IMG/VR virus record: IMGVR_UViG_3300035670_000305
Location: 1 to 50,812 of that record
Direction: 5' to 3' (one strand)
DNA length: 50,812 nucleotides
Source: a virus
In this document: positions 14,242-21,578 of the stretch, in pieces
Numbering within the stretch: position 1 is the first letter of the stretch
Layout of the letters: the number at the start of each line of letters is the position of its first letter
Made by a program: the position numbers and the translations under genes
Notes under the pieces: model-generated
Told to the model about the DNA's origin: nothing
The model's database searches: none
What the model saw: only the letters and a program-made list of their open reading frames with translations

Positions 14242-14821
14242 TCTTCTTCTCCAATTTCCGTTCAAGCTGCGCCCGCAAGCGCGGGAAGTCTGCCGCAGCA
14301 AGTTCTTTCAGTGCTTCGACTTTGTAGGCTTTGCAGATGCCTTGAATGTCAGCGCCGGTCGTTTCGATTAGCGCCTGAAGCACTCCGAATTGCGTTTGGT
14401 CGATTGTTGCGCTATCATTGGCAGGCGGACGCTGGCTAACCGTGCTACTGCTTTGTCCAGCGTCCGCCCCTTTGCTATCCTGCTGGTGAATAGCGTTCTG
14501 CACTTCGTTGGCAGATGCAAATTCAGTGCCGCCAAATCCAAAGGCTGCCAGTGCGCGACCAATGGCGCTGGTTTCGCAATTCTCAAGCGCGCTGGTGCGG
14601 TTAATCTGTGACGAAGTGCGATATTCCTCTGCATGGCCTGTCGCCACAATGCGGCCCGTTTCGTCGGCAATCTGCGCTTGCATCACGACGCATTCCTGGT
14701 CGCGAACCACAACCGATGTTGTCAGCGCATAGTTCGGGCAAGCGTCGCGGAACTTCGACACGCGCAAGGCTACAGTGTGATATTCCTTGCCTCGAATATT
14801 GGTGATGCCTGTGTCAGTCAT
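14225..14821 (-). CDS. Putative ssDNA-annealing protein (Erf/Red-beta-like)
   Basis: 198 residues. SALENCETSAIGRALAAFG with a following ASANEV is a pattern I associate with phage single-strand annealing proteins of the Erf group. Context agrees: exonuclease and SSB follow in the same operon. The C-terminal third is a Q/S-rich linker plus a helical tail (LRAQLERKLEKK). The exact superfamily is uncertain. Confidence 0.6.
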   Translation of the reverse strand: MTDTGITNIRGKEYHTVALRVSKFRDACPNYALTTSVVVRDQECVVMQAQIADETGRIVATGHAEEYRTSSQINRTSALENCETSAIGRALAAFGFGGTEFASANEVQNAIHQQDSKGADAGQSSSTVSQRPPANDSATIDQTQFGVLQALIETTGADIQGICKAYKVEALKELAAADFPRLRAQLERKLEKKNGTTN

Positions 14822-14975
14822 TTGCTAAATCCTCGTGTGTTTCATCAAACCATTCGCAGAACTCTTGCTGTGTGAATCCATCGGCCTGTTCGAGTGCATC
14901 AAAAGCCTCGTCGGTGACGTAGGGGCGGAAAGTGCTTTGCAGGACGCGCACTTGCTGGCTGAAACCACCTGTCAT
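14814..14975 (-). CDS. 53-residue acidic protein
   Basis: ATG 14975 overlaps the upstream stop (ATGA) and the gene ends 8 nt inside the annealing-protein gene. It is strongly acidic (FDALEQADGFTQQEFCEWFD is part of it). Function unknown; it may be a small inhibitor or partner. Confidence 0.6.
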   Translation of the reverse strand: MTGGFSQQVRVLQSTFRPYVTDEAFDALEQADGFTQQEFCEWFDETHEDLAND

Positions 14976-15100
14976 TTCGGCGCTCCTGCCAGCACCAGCA
15001 CGAGTGGGAAAAGCACAACTGCCAAGCCCTCTAGTGCGGGTGTCTTTAGTGTCTTAATTGCCTCACGGCCTTCACGAGCGCGGTTGAGTAGCTTAAGCAT
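14972..15100 (-). CDS. 42-residue membrane peptide
   Basis: ATG 15100 is preceded by AAAGGAGCAAGCGCG, a strong ribosome-binding site. It has a basic N-terminus (KLLNRAREGREAIKTL) and one hydrophobic helix (LAVVLFPLVLVLAG). Function unknown. Confidence 0.6.
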   Translation of the reverse strand: MLKLLNRAREGREAIKTLKTPALEGLAVVLFPLVLVLAGAPK

Positions 15101-15335
15101 CGCGCTTGCTCCTTTCGGCTATCATGGCGTCGGCTATTTCGCCCGCCCGCTTTGCTATTGCGGAGGCCTCGCCTTTCGGTGCGTGATCTGCTATGAATTG
15201 CGAAGCGCAAATCCCCTGCAAAGCCGCTGCTGCAAAATAGTCTCGGAGCGTCATGCCGCCTTCATGGATAAGGCGCATATTTCCTTCTGCATCCATCCAC
15301 TCATTGCCCTGTGGAAAAGCTAGAATATCAGTCAT
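15093..15335 (-). CDS. Small phage early protein with MTLRDYFAAAALQG motif
   Basis: 80 residues. The central MTLRDYFAAAALQGI and terminal ADAMIAERSKR are common in small early proteins of proteobacterial phages, with no known function. The end overlaps the ribosome-binding site of the next gene within a repeated junction sequence. Confidence 0.65.
   Translation of the reverse strand: MTDILAFPQGNEWMDAEGNMRLIHEGGMTLRDYFAAAALQGICASQFIADHAPKGEASAIAKRAGEIADAMIAERSKRDA
15098..15123. repeat. 26-bp junction repeat (copy at 15333-15358)
   Basis: The same 26 bp occur at both places. They include CGCGCTTGCTCCTTTCGG, the reverse complement of an AAAGGAGC ribosome-binding site plus the next start codon. 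The repeat therefore forms the 3' end of one gene and the initiation site of the next. Confidence 0.85.
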
Positions 15336-15546
15336 CGCGCTTGCTCCTTTCGGCTATCCTTGTGACTTGGCCTTCGTAGAAACGGGCTGCGGTATATTTC
15401 TCTCCGCAGCGGTCGCATTCTAATCTGACGCATAAGTGTTCGGAGCCAATGCCATCGCGTCCGCAAGAGACAACATCGCCATATAGCCCATCACCCCACC
15501 AACCCCGCCGCCGAGTGTGGCCAAACATTTTGCATAGCCACTTCAT
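15328..15546 (-). CDS. Cysteine-containing small protein
   Basis: 72 residues from ATG 15546. It has LCKMFGHTRRR near the N-terminus and LECDRCGEKYTAARFYEG, a knuckle-like CxxC. It ends IAERSKRDD, the same residues as the neighbouring gene, because both ends lie on the same repeated DNA. Function unknown. Confidence 0.6.
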   Translation of the reverse strand: MKWLCKMFGHTRRRGWWGDGLYGDVVSCGRDGIGSEHLCVRLECDRCGEKYTAARFYEGQVTRIAERSKRDD

Positions 15547-15971
15547 CACTGCTCTCCCTTCATCTGTTCAAAGCGGGTGCGAATAAGATCGATTGCGGAG
15601 CGATCTGTCGCAGTCACATGGCCGTCTCGCACTAACCCTGCATAGCTCGGCTCGCCTCGCGCCTCCCAAATGTCCGCCCACAGTTCCGTTGCCCAATCTT
15701 TTTCAGGAGCAAGCGTTATGCCGTGCTTGGCCAGTTCTTCGGCGGGGAGCCTACGGATTACATGAAGCGCAGCATCTACCTGCCATTCGTAGGGCTTTGC
15801 ATCGTCATTCGGGCTGTTGAGTGCTTCGCTGCTTTCACCAACGGCTTCAGCCGGAACAAGGTAGGCTCGACCTACCCACCAATAGGGCTCGTCACCATTG
15901 CCCTTCATCCCCTCACGCCAATTGGGCGGAGCATGGCCATCATGTTCGGGTTTCCAGATTGCGTAGGTCAT
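15546..15971 (-). CDS. Hypothetical early protein (141 aa)
   Basis: It starts ATGA in the stop of the Lar-like gene. The N-terminus is W/P-rich (YAIWKPEHDGHAPPNW, EPYWWVGRAY), followed by a helical body. No family recognised. Tight overlap on both sides supports it as part of the leftward operon. Confidence 0.65.
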   Translation of the reverse strand: MTYAIWKPEHDGHAPPNWREGMKGNGDEPYWWVGRAYLVPAEAVGESSEALNSPNDDAKPYEWQVDAALHVIRRLPAEELAKHGITLAPEKDWATELWADIWEARGEPSYAGLVRDGHVTATDRSAIDLIRTRFEQMKGEQ

Positions 15972-16336
15972 TTGCTTGCCTCCAGCTTGGCGATGGCGCT
16001 GGCCAATCCGTCGCGCGCACCCTCGACGCTTGGAATGTATGGGTGAACCTCAAGGTCTGCGCTGTTTATCGTGCCCAAAAACCCGCAATAGCGCGCAAGC
16101 ATTTCGTGGGCGTCCCGCGCAGCCTCCACCAGTTCAGTAATCACGCTGTTAGGGGTGCGGGTGTTCCATGCGGTGATGGCTTCGGCTTCGGTGCCGCAAA
16201 CAGGGCCATTTGCAGCGCAACTCTCGCACTCAACAAAACGTCCGTTAATGGTTTCGCCTGTCGGGTCGGTTGAGTAGCTAAGGCTAACGCCTGCGGACTG
16301 GCAAAACGGGCACGGTTTCAGCTTATCCATTGTCAT
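15968..16336 (-). CDS. Lar-like restriction-alleviation protein
   Basis: 122 residues. LKPCPFCQSAGV, then VECESCAANGP and AITAWNTR, match the zinc-finger pattern of the Lar family. Rac-prophage Lar modulates type I restriction. The C-terminal half is a helical extension unlike short Lar proteins. Whether this one counters restriction is inferred from family only. Confidence 0.75.
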   Translation of the reverse strand: MTMDKLKPCPFCQSAGVSLSYSTDPTGETINGRFVECESCAANGPVCGTEAEAITAWNTRTPNSVITELVEAARDAHEMLARYCGFLGTINSADLEVHPYIPSVEGARDGLASAIAKLEASK

Positions 16337-16674
16337 GCGCGGAACCCCTGCGGCCAGCCAATCGCGGCGCGGTAGTCAAACTCCACATCGCTCATGGAAT
16401 AGTCATCTTCGGTGATGGGATAGCCTTCTTCGTCAACACCCATGTCATCACAGGTGTCTTTGAAGGTCTGACAGATACCGTCATTTTCCGGCACGGCGTC
16501 GGCTAGTGCTTTCCAGAAGCCTAGCCAAACATCATCGCTCGGTGAGGCATAACGAAGCGTGATAACGTCAATACGTTCCAGCTTGGCATTGCGGGTGCGT
16601 TCGGCAGCGCGATACTTGACAATAGCGTCAAGCGCGGTGGCTGCTTCGGTGTATAGGCGGTCAATCTCGGTCAT
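16333..16674 (-). CDS. First gene of the leftward early operon, unknown function
   Basis: 113 residues from ATG 16674 (AAGGAG with 8-nt spacing; GTG 16683 is poorer). It has a helical N-terminal half and an acidic C-terminus (DDMGVDEEGYPITEDDYSM). No family recognised. It lies directly downstream of the operator-bearing promoter. Confidence 0.6.
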   Translation of the reverse strand: MTEIDRLYTEAATALDAIVKYRAAERTRNAKLERIDVITLRYASPSDDVWLGFWKALADAVPENDGICQTFKDTCDDMGVDEEGYPITEDDYSMSDVEFDYRAAIGWPQGFRA

Positions 16675-16698
16675 TGTCTGCACTCCTTATGGAATGCA

Positions 16699-16750
16699 GG
16701 TATCACATATTGTGATTAGGCGGTCAAGCTATAAAATCACGAATTGTGAT
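16699..16750 (-). promoter_or_regulatory. Leftward early promoter with two repressor operators
   Basis: Minus-strand TTGACC (16722-16727), 17 nt, GATACC (16699-16704) preceded by TGT (extended -10). Operator 1, ATCACATATTGTGAT at 16702-16716, covers the -10. Operator 2, ATCACGAATTGTGAT at 16736-16750, lies just upstream of the -35. The same ATCACA-N3-TGTGAT pattern recurs at 17185-17199, so one repressor should control both promoters. Confidence 0.75.
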
Positions 16751-16786
16751 TATTTTTTATAACCGCAGTTCTATGCGCCCGACTCG

Positions 16787-17113
16787 TTAGCCATTTGTGC
16801 CGTCCCTAACAAGCGCGTGCGCTATGTCGGAAAGCTGGCGTTTCTGCCGCGCGCTGGCGTTCACCCATATATCTATGATGTCGCTATCCAGCGTGTTTGG
16901 ATCGTGGTCTAGCAGCATTCCAGGCGTTGTTTCGAGCGCAGGGGCTAATTTCCTTAGCCACTTAGCTGACAAGCCTCGTTCGCCACTTTCCAAGTAAGCG
17001 ATCATGTGTTGCGTGGTGCCGACCCGCTTTGCGAGTTCAAGCTGTGATAGGTGGCGGAATGCCCTCCACTCTTTAAGGAAGTTCGGCCCGCCGTTTTTAT
17101 CTGTGTCTTCCAT
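16787..17113 (-). CDS. CI-like phage repressor (XRE helix-turn-helix)
   Basis: 108 residues from MEDTDKNG (17113); the frame is open to 17185 but would cross the operator. FLKEWRAFRHLSQLELAKRV, then TQHMIAYLESGERGLS, is the helix-turn-helix. It is short and lacks the C-terminal LexA-like peptidase domain of lambda CI, so induction probably does not use RecA-dependent self-cleavage. It is divergent to the Cro-like gene and flanked on both sides by its presumed operators. Confidence 0.85.
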   Translation of the reverse strand: MEDTDKNGGPNFLKEWRAFRHLSQLELAKRVGTTQHMIAYLESGERGLSAKWLRKLAPALETTPGMLLDHDPNTLDSDIIDIWVNASARQKRQLSDIAHALVRDGTNG

Positions 17114-17173
17114 GTCGTGATATTGCCACAGGGGCAAATCCAACGCGCCACCCAGATTGTGATAAATTACCTC

Positions 17174-17202
17174 TTGCATTGGCAATCACAATCTGTGATA
17201 TA
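17174..17202 (+). promoter_or_regulatory. Rightward early promoter with operator
   Basis: TTGCAT (17174-17179), 17 nt, GATATA (17197-17202) with upstream TGT. Operator ATCACAATCTGTGAT (17185-17199) occupies the spacer and reaches the -10. A weaker half-site TTGTGAT is at 17158-17164. Only 7 nt separate the -10 from the ATG at 17210, so the transcript may be leaderless. Confidence 0.65.
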
Positions 17203-17209
17203 GGGGTTC

Positions 17210-17395
17210 ATGGATGAACAACTCATAACAGATTTGGGAGGCCCAACGGCGGTGGCGCGGGAATTAGACCAGCGACCAAACACGGTGGGCAATTGGAAAC
17301 TTCGGGGCATTCCTTGGAAGTTTCGCCACAGAATAGCAGCCCTTGCCGAGCAAAAAGGGCTGACTGTTCCCGCTGCCTTTTTGGAGGCGCGATAA
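17210..17395 (+). CDS. Cro-like helix-turn-helix regulator
   Basis: 61 residues, MDEQLITDLGGPTAVARELD, then RPNTVGNWKLRGIPWKFRHRI. The helix-turn-helix covers about residues 9-32, resembling YdaS/Cro proteins. As first gene of the rightward operon opposite the repressor it should compete for the ATCACA-N3-TGTGAT operators and favour lytic growth. It may be translated from a leaderless mRNA. Confidence 0.8.
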   Translation: MDEQLITDLGGPTAVARELDQRPNTVGNWKLRGIPWKFRHRIAALAEQKGLTVPAAFLEAR

Positions 17396-17526
17396 TGACT
17401 TTCGCCACCGGCTCCGAAACGCATCTCTCCACTCAAGCCGGTGGAACACTTGTGGCGGGGAAGGGGGCATTTTTCCCCGCCACTTCTTTCATTCATCGTC
17501 ATTTCCATGAGGCCCACAATGGCTGA
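17395..17526 (+). CDS. 43-residue protein, unknown function
   Basis: ATG 17395 overlaps the Cro-like stop (TAATG) and the frame ends 8 nt inside the next gene. It reads MTFATGSETHLS and GGTLVAGKGAFFP, with a histidine-rich end. No strong ribosome-binding site of its own; coupling to the Cro-like gene is likely if translated. Confidence 0.45.
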   Translation: MTFATGSETHLSTQAGGTLVAGKGAFFPATSFIHRHFHEAHNG

Positions 17527-17983
17527 CTTGTTCAACCCTGTCGTTCCGAAAAATTCGGTTGTGACTGAATCCGCGTTCCATAGCCTTATTGTCGCTGGCC
17601 TTGCCCGCGTGGCTGCAAAGATAGGGCGCGGCAACCTTGCAGACCGCATGGGCCGCACAACCCGCGCACTGGATAAAGTGTTTGCCGGTTCAACCCCTGA
17701 TGCAAAGGCGCTGTTCGACGCGCTGAAGGCTGACGCAACCGTCCTTGACGAATTAGCGGCGGCTTATGGCTTCCAGCTTGTCCCTATCGGTGACGCTGCC
17801 GAACCCGACCTTAGCTTGGCTGCTGGCCTTTGTGACGGCGCAAGCGAACTGATGAAAGCAAATACAGACGGCAACCGCGATCATCGGGAAACCATGAAGG
17901 TTGCCGAAATCCTGCGTCCGCACATCGGCCCTGCAATGGCCATCGTTCGTCAAGCGGACAAAATCAGAGGAGTAGCCGCATGA
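17519..17983 (+). CDS. Putative CII-like regulatory protein
   Basis: 154 residues from ATG 17519 (GAGG 7 nt upstream). FHSLIVAGLARVAAKIGRGNLADRMGRTTRALDKVF suggests an N-terminal helix-turn-helix in two parts. The second half (LAAGLCDGASELMKAN...DHRETMKVAEILRPHI) resembles the phage regulatory CII/CP76 family. Its place right after Cro fits a CII role in lysogeny establishment; this is inference. Confidence 0.55.
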   Translation: MADLFNPVVPKNSVVTESAFHSLIVAGLARVAAKIGRGNLADRMGRTTRALDKVFAGSTPDAKALFDALKADATVLDELAAAYGFQLVPIGDAAEPDLSLAAGLCDGASELMKANTDGNRDHRETMKVAEILRPHIGPAMAIVRQADKIRGVAA

Positions 17984-18336
17984 TTGATTTTCTGACCATA
18001 GCAATACCCTCAGGCGCTTTTGCCTTGGGATATATCGCAGCCAATTGGGCAAGTGCATCTGCAATTGAGGCCGCACAGCAAGAGGCTGACGATGCCTTTC
18101 AAGAATACGTCAAGGCTGACAAGCTGGCACAGCGCAACTGGGATCGTTTCACGGATGCCTGCAAGGAATGCAATGTAATCGAAGAAGAACTGGTTGACTG
18201 CCAAGCCAGCAACCAACGCCTAGCCGATGCTTTGGCAGCTAAAACGGCTCGATTAGAGCGCATCGCAGAAAAGTTTGAAGGCCAGCAAAGCGGCACTGCT
18301 CAACTGGCTGTCCGCATGGCGCGTGGAGACGCTTAA
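17980..18336 (+). CDS. Membrane-anchored coiled-coil protein
   Basis: 118 residues; ATGA overlap upstream. One N-terminal membrane helix (FLTIAIPSGAFALGYIAANW) is followed by a long coiled coil (residues 30-105) with three cysteines. Function unknown. Confidence 0.6.
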   Translation: MIDFLTIAIPSGAFALGYIAANWASASAIEAAQQEADDAFQEYVKADKLAQRNWDRFTDACKECNVIEEELVDCQASNQRLADALAAKTARLERIAEKFEGQQSGTAQLAVRMARGDA

Positions 18337-18338
18337 CC

Positions 18339-18491
18339 ATGCTGGGGGGGCTAATAGCAAACGTCAAGCTATCCTTGACACTTCGCCGCCGCCGCAAGGT
18401 TCGCATAATCGAAGGCGAACGCATCCGGCAGGGTAAACGCGCCGCACAGCTTCGCGCATGGGCAAATGACCCGCTGCGGAGGGCGGCATGA
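18339..18491 (+). CDS. 50-residue basic protein
   Basis: ATG 18339, 2 nt after the upstream stop; it ends in ATGA overlap with the next gene. Very basic (SLTLRRRRKVRIIEGERIR), so possibly nucleic-acid binding. Function unknown. Confidence 0.5.
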   Translation: MLGGLIANVKLSLTLRRRRKVRIIEGERIRQGKRAAQLRAWANDPLRRAA

Positions 18492-18826
18492 GCATCTACG
18501 AAAGCCCGTCAACGCCCGCCGCGCTAGGCCGCTATCTTGTTACATACATATCAGATGATAGCGCCATTATCGCGCACATAAAGCACCGCTTTGGCGTTCA
18601 ATACGACAAGGCTGATATTGCCAAGTTTCGCAAGGAAATGCCGCGCAAATACATGCAAGGCCAAGGCCAGCCAAGCAAATGGGATTGCAGACACGACCCC
18701 GACATGCGCGGCGCAAAGCCAAAAGTTATCGGCAATCTAGCCGCCGCAATCCGAAAGCACCATCCAAAGATTGTTGCTTGTTTGGAAGCGCAACACGTTG
18801 CCAAGTACGGGAAGCCCGCACGGTGA
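18488..18826 (+). CDS. Hypothetical replication-region protein
   Basis: 112 residues, basic. AIIAHIKHRFGVQYDKADIAKFRKEMP suggests a DNA-binding helical N-terminus, and a KWDCRHDPDMRG motif follows. It sits directly before the DnaA-domain protein with GTGA overlap. No family recognised. Confidence 0.6.
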   Translation: MSIYESPSTPAALGRYLVTYISDDSAIIAHIKHRFGVQYDKADIAKFRKEMPRKYMQGQGQPSKWDCRHDPDMRGAKPKVIGNLAAAIRKHHPKIVACLEAQHVAKYGKPAR

Positions 18827-19104
18827 CGCCTTCAGACCAGATTGGCCTGATAGCCATGCGCTACGGCGTAACCCGGCATGACGTATTGAGCCGCCGCCGC
18901 GATGCTAAAGTCGTTCGCGCCCGCCATCATTGCTACTGGCATTTTAGGGAACGTGGCAACAGTTACCCGGCAATCGCTCGCATCATGCGCCGCAAAGACC
19001 ACACCACAATCATGCACGGCTGCCAGATGCACATGGAACGCAATGGCATTTCAGGAAGCGGTAATTTGCCGAAGCTGGCTGGCTATTCGGAGGGCTTGGC
19101 ATGA
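18823..19104 (+). CDS. Stand-alone DnaA domain IV-like DNA-binding protein
   Basis: 93 residues from GTG 18823 (overlaps the upstream stop). YGVTRHDVLSRRRDAKVVRARH, then YPAIARIMRRKDHTTIMHGC, is the helix-turn-helix plus signature of DnaA domain IV, the part that reads DnaA boxes. The ATPase domain is absent. It may mark the phage origin, hand it to host replication proteins, or compete with host DnaA. Neighbours are RusA and replication-initiation genes. Confidence 0.8.
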   Translation: MTPSDQIGLIAMRYGVTRHDVLSRRRDAKVVRARHHCYWHFRERGNSYPAIARIMRRKDHTTIMHGCQMHMERNGISGSGNLPKLAGYSEGLA

Positions 19105-19448
19105 TTATCGAGTTGCCCTGGCCACCCGCCAAACTATCTCGCAACGGCTCCCAAGGCGATTACAGGGGCAAGGCTGAAGCCGCCTGCCAATATCGCTCTG
19201 ATTGCTATTACAGCGCCCTGAACGCGCTCAAGGGTTACACCGTAAGCGAAGACGGCCCTGTCATGCTGGATATGACATATTGTGCGCCTGACAATCGCCG
19301 CCGTGACTTGGACAATCTGCTTGCCATGACAAAGCAGGGCATTGACGCAATCGCGCAACTGCTTGGCGTGGATGATTACCGCTTTGAATACACGATCCGC
19401 CGTGGGGACACCGTCAAGGGCGGAAAGGTTGTGGTGCAAATCCTATGA
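19101..19448 (+). CDS. rusA: RusA-type Holliday-junction resolvase
   Basis: 115 residues. ELPWPPAKLSRN at the start and RRRDLDNLLAMTKQGIDAIAQ (with the DLDN acidic pair), then GVDDYRFE, match RusA. The three conserved acidic positions that bind metal are visible. It resolves branched DNA before packaging. Confidence 0.85.
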   Translation: MIIELPWPPAKLSRNGSQGDYRGKAEAACQYRSDCYYSALNALKGYTVSEDGPVMLDMTYCAPDNRRRDLDNLLAMTKQGIDAIAQLLGVDDYRFEYTIRRGDTVKGGKVVVQIL

Positions 19449-19993
19449 ACCTAACCGCAGCAGCCTTGCGCCTTATGGCAGAAAAGGGGCTTACCCTTAC
19501 GGACGTTGCAGAGATTGTGGCAGCCAATGAAACTAAGGCTGACCCAACCGCTGCCGAGCGCCAGCGCCGTTGCCGCGCAAACAAGAAGGCTGATGCGTCA
19601 CACCGTGACGTCACGCGTGACCCCCCTATAGATAATAATCATACCCCCAGTAATTCCCCTTCGGAAGCTAAAGCTTCCTTAGCCCCCAAGGGCAAAGCAA
19701 CCCGCTTGCCTGCTGATTGGCAGCCTGATCCCCTTACTGGCGAAACTGAGGCGATGGTTTCCGCTTGGTCGGTGGGGATGCTGGAACGGGAGTTGTCCAA
19801 GTTCCGGGATTACTGGGCCGGGGCGTCTGGACGCAGGGCCTCAAAGCACGACTGGAACGCAGCCTTCCGCAACTGGCTGAGAAACGCAAACGAATGGGCA
19901 CCGAAAAATGGCACAGCAAATCGGACAAGCAGCGGTGACCGCCGTAGCAGCCTTGCAAGAGCAATCGACGAAGGCATCGAGTTTCTTGGCTGA
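19445..19993 (+). CDS. Replication protein (lambda O / DnaT-like)
   Basis: 182 residues. The N-terminus is a helical region (LTLTDVAEIVAANE), the middle a low-complexity linker, and the C-terminus LPADWQPDPLTGE, FRDYWAGASGRRASKHDWNA and FRNWLR. That tryptophan pattern is common in phage primosome-type replication proteins. It probably helps load the host helicase at the phage origin; inference from motif and position. Confidence 0.65.
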   Translation: MNLTAAALRLMAEKGLTLTDVAEIVAANETKADPTAAERQRRCRANKKADASHRDVTRDPPIDNNHTPSNSPSEAKASLAPKGKATRLPADWQPDPLTGETEAMVSAWSVGMLERELSKFRDYWAGASGRRASKHDWNAAFRNWLRNANEWAPKNGTANRTSSGDRRSSLARAIDEGIEFLG

Positions 19994-20360
19994 CGAGGTG
20001 GAGCGCAAAAAGCACTTCCTGCAAACATTCCGCCGCTGGGAAGCCTTGTTCAAGCGGGCTGACCGTGGGGACGTTCAAGCTGAGAAGTGGCTTATTGCTG
20101 ATTACTTCAAATCGCTTGGTCACCTGTCGCCTGAAGGGCTGGAAGCCTTGACCGACGAGTTAAAGGCGCGCTGCACGTTTTTTCCGTCAATCAAGGAATG
20201 CTTAGAAATCACCAACCCCAAGCGATTTGACTATTCCAGCCCGTTCTATGCGCTGCGCCACCTAGGCGGCGACAACAAGATGCTGGCAGCCCCTGAAAAG
20301 CAAAACACCCGCTTGTTAGGCCAAATACGCACCGAACGTCTGGAAGCGGATGAAGCATAG
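19908..20360 (+). CDS. Putative helicase-loader-position protein
   Basis: 150 residues; it overlaps the upstream replication gene by 86 nt. Helical (HFLQTFRRWEALFKRAD), with a conserved-looking CTFFPSIKECLEI segment. Position after an O-like gene matches lambda P, but I see no clear family match. Confidence 0.55.
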   Translation: MAQQIGQAAVTAVAALQEQSTKASSFLADEVERKKHFLQTFRRWEALFKRADRGDVQAEKWLIADYFKSLGHLSPEGLEALTDELKARCTFFPSIKECLEITNPKRFDYSSPFYALRHLGGDNKMLAAPEKQNTRLLGQIRTERLEADEA

Positions 20361-20508
20361 CTTCCCCCTAACTCAATTCATCATCGACTGCATGAAAGCC
20401 GACACAATGAAACTTCGCAAAATGAACATTGAGACAACGGCAGCCCATCGAAAGCTGAAGCCAGAGTTTGTTCGCTGGTATCGCGATGCGGAGTTGGCGC
20501 GGCGATGA
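20350..20508 (+). CDS. 52-residue basic protein
   Basis: ATG 20350 lies within the end of the previous gene; it closes with CGATGA, overlapping the next ATG. FIIDCMKADTMKLRKMNIET, then KLKPEFVRWYRDAELARR. No family recognised; tight overlaps support it. Confidence 0.6.
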   Translation: MKHSFPLTQFIIDCMKADTMKLRKMNIETTAAHRKLKPEFVRWYRDAELARR

Positions 20509-20753
20509 TTGACGATCCCGAAAGCAACGGCAGCCATCCAGGCGCATGGGCAAGAATGCTTCGCCACAACTGGCGGGATGTTCGGTCTTACACCGACAAG
20601 GAATTGCACAGCGACTTCATCCTAGACCGCATCATGCTTGATTATGACTGCAAGACACGCGGCGAGGCGCGGGACATCATCGGCGCAGAAGTCAGGCGGC
20701 GCACTCAAACTAACGGCTACGGAAGCAACTTTAAGGGGATAGGGCATGGCTAA
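20505..20753 (+). CDS. Hypothetical protein (82 aa)
   Basis: It overlaps both neighbours. Features GAWARMLRHNWRDVRSYTDKEL and EARDIIGAEVRRRTQ. No family recognised. Confidence 0.55.
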   Translation: MIDDPESNGSHPGAWARMLRHNWRDVRSYTDKELHSDFILDRIMLDYDCKTRGEARDIIGAEVRRRTQTNGYGSNFKGIGHG

Positions 20754-21291
20754 GGGCGGACGCAGCAAAAAAGACAAGAAGCGCGAAAAGCAGGAAAAGG
20801 CCGCCAACGACGAGGCGCGGATTATCCCGACTAGTGAGCGCGCAGCACGGCAAGAAACGCAACGCATGGGCATGGCAACCCGTCTAGTGCCTGTTATCGA
20901 CACAATGCTAAAGCGCGATCAGATAACCCCGCAAGAGCATTTGCTTTTGTCCTACTATCGAAGCCAAGCCTTACTGGCAGACCGCAGCGAGGTAAAAAGC
21001 TGCTTGGACTTCAGCGTCAAGGGTGGTGACATGGGGCCGCCTGCTGCCATCACAAGCGCAATACTGGAAACGGCGCGCATCGAGCGGGATTTGGGCAGCC
21101 TTCGCCAGCTTGCCCGCGCAATCGCTGTTGAAGACAAGACGCTAACCCAATGGTGCATTGACCAATACGGATGCAGGGAGCGCTATGACGGTAACGGCAA
21201 GTTTATTGCGCTGGTGCCTGTTAACGAAGTGAAGGCCATGCAGATGGCAAAGATGGAATTGCGTATGGCTGCAAGGAGGATCGTGCGGTGA
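20746..21291 (+). CDS. Basic protein at early/late boundary, possible late regulator
   Basis: 181 residues. The N-terminal 25 are almost all K/R/E (GGRSKKDKKREKQEKAA), a likely disordered nucleic-acid-binding tail. The rest is helical. It is the penultimate gene before a cluster of hairpins that separates early and late operons, the usual site of an antiterminator such as lambda Q. I do not recognise a Q family, so this is positional inference. Confidence 0.55.
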   Translation: MAKGGRSKKDKKREKQEKAANDEARIIPTSERAARQETQRMGMATRLVPVIDTMLKRDQITPQEHLLLSYYRSQALLADRSEVKSCLDFSVKGGDMGPPAAITSAILETARIERDLGSLRQLARAIAVEDKTLTQWCIDQYGCRERYDGNGKFIALVPVNEVKAMQMAKMELRMAARRIVR

Positions 21292-21488
21292 GGACGGCTT
21301 ATTGGCGCGAAGATGACGAATTGGTCTTCTTAATTTCGCACAACGTCAATGGCGCAATTTTTGCGCGGTCTGGTTCTGTTTGCGGGGAAGGTATAAAGCC
21401 ATCTGTTGTTCGCGCTGCGGTGGCAAGCCTGAAGGGGCAGATACAAAACGACATGGAGCGCGTTGCGGGCTTGACTTTGCAAAAGTAA
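21288..21488 (+). CDS. Hypothetical protein (66 aa), last early gene
   Basis: GTG start overlapping the upstream stop (GTGA), with GGAGG at about 21276. AYWREDDELVFLISHNVNG at the N-terminus. No family recognised. Confidence 0.55.
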   Translation: MRTAYWREDDELVFLISHNVNGAIFARSGSVCGEGIKPSVVRAAVASLKGQIQNDMERVAGLTLQK

Positions 21489-21542
21489 TCGTCTATGCGA
21501 ACTGTTAATTGTTTCGTATTGCGTCTAACGCAGACAAGATAG

Positions 21543-21574
21543 CCCGTCAGGCTCCCCGTGCTTGGCGGGTTTTT
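21543..21574 (+). terminator. Early-operon terminator
   Basis: CCCGTCAGG ... CTTGGCGGG with a 9-nt loop, then five T residues. It closes the rightward early operon 54 nt after its last stop codon. The 180-nt gap to the late operon also contains the two hairpins listed separately. Confidence 0.8.
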
Positions 21575-21578
21575 CTAT

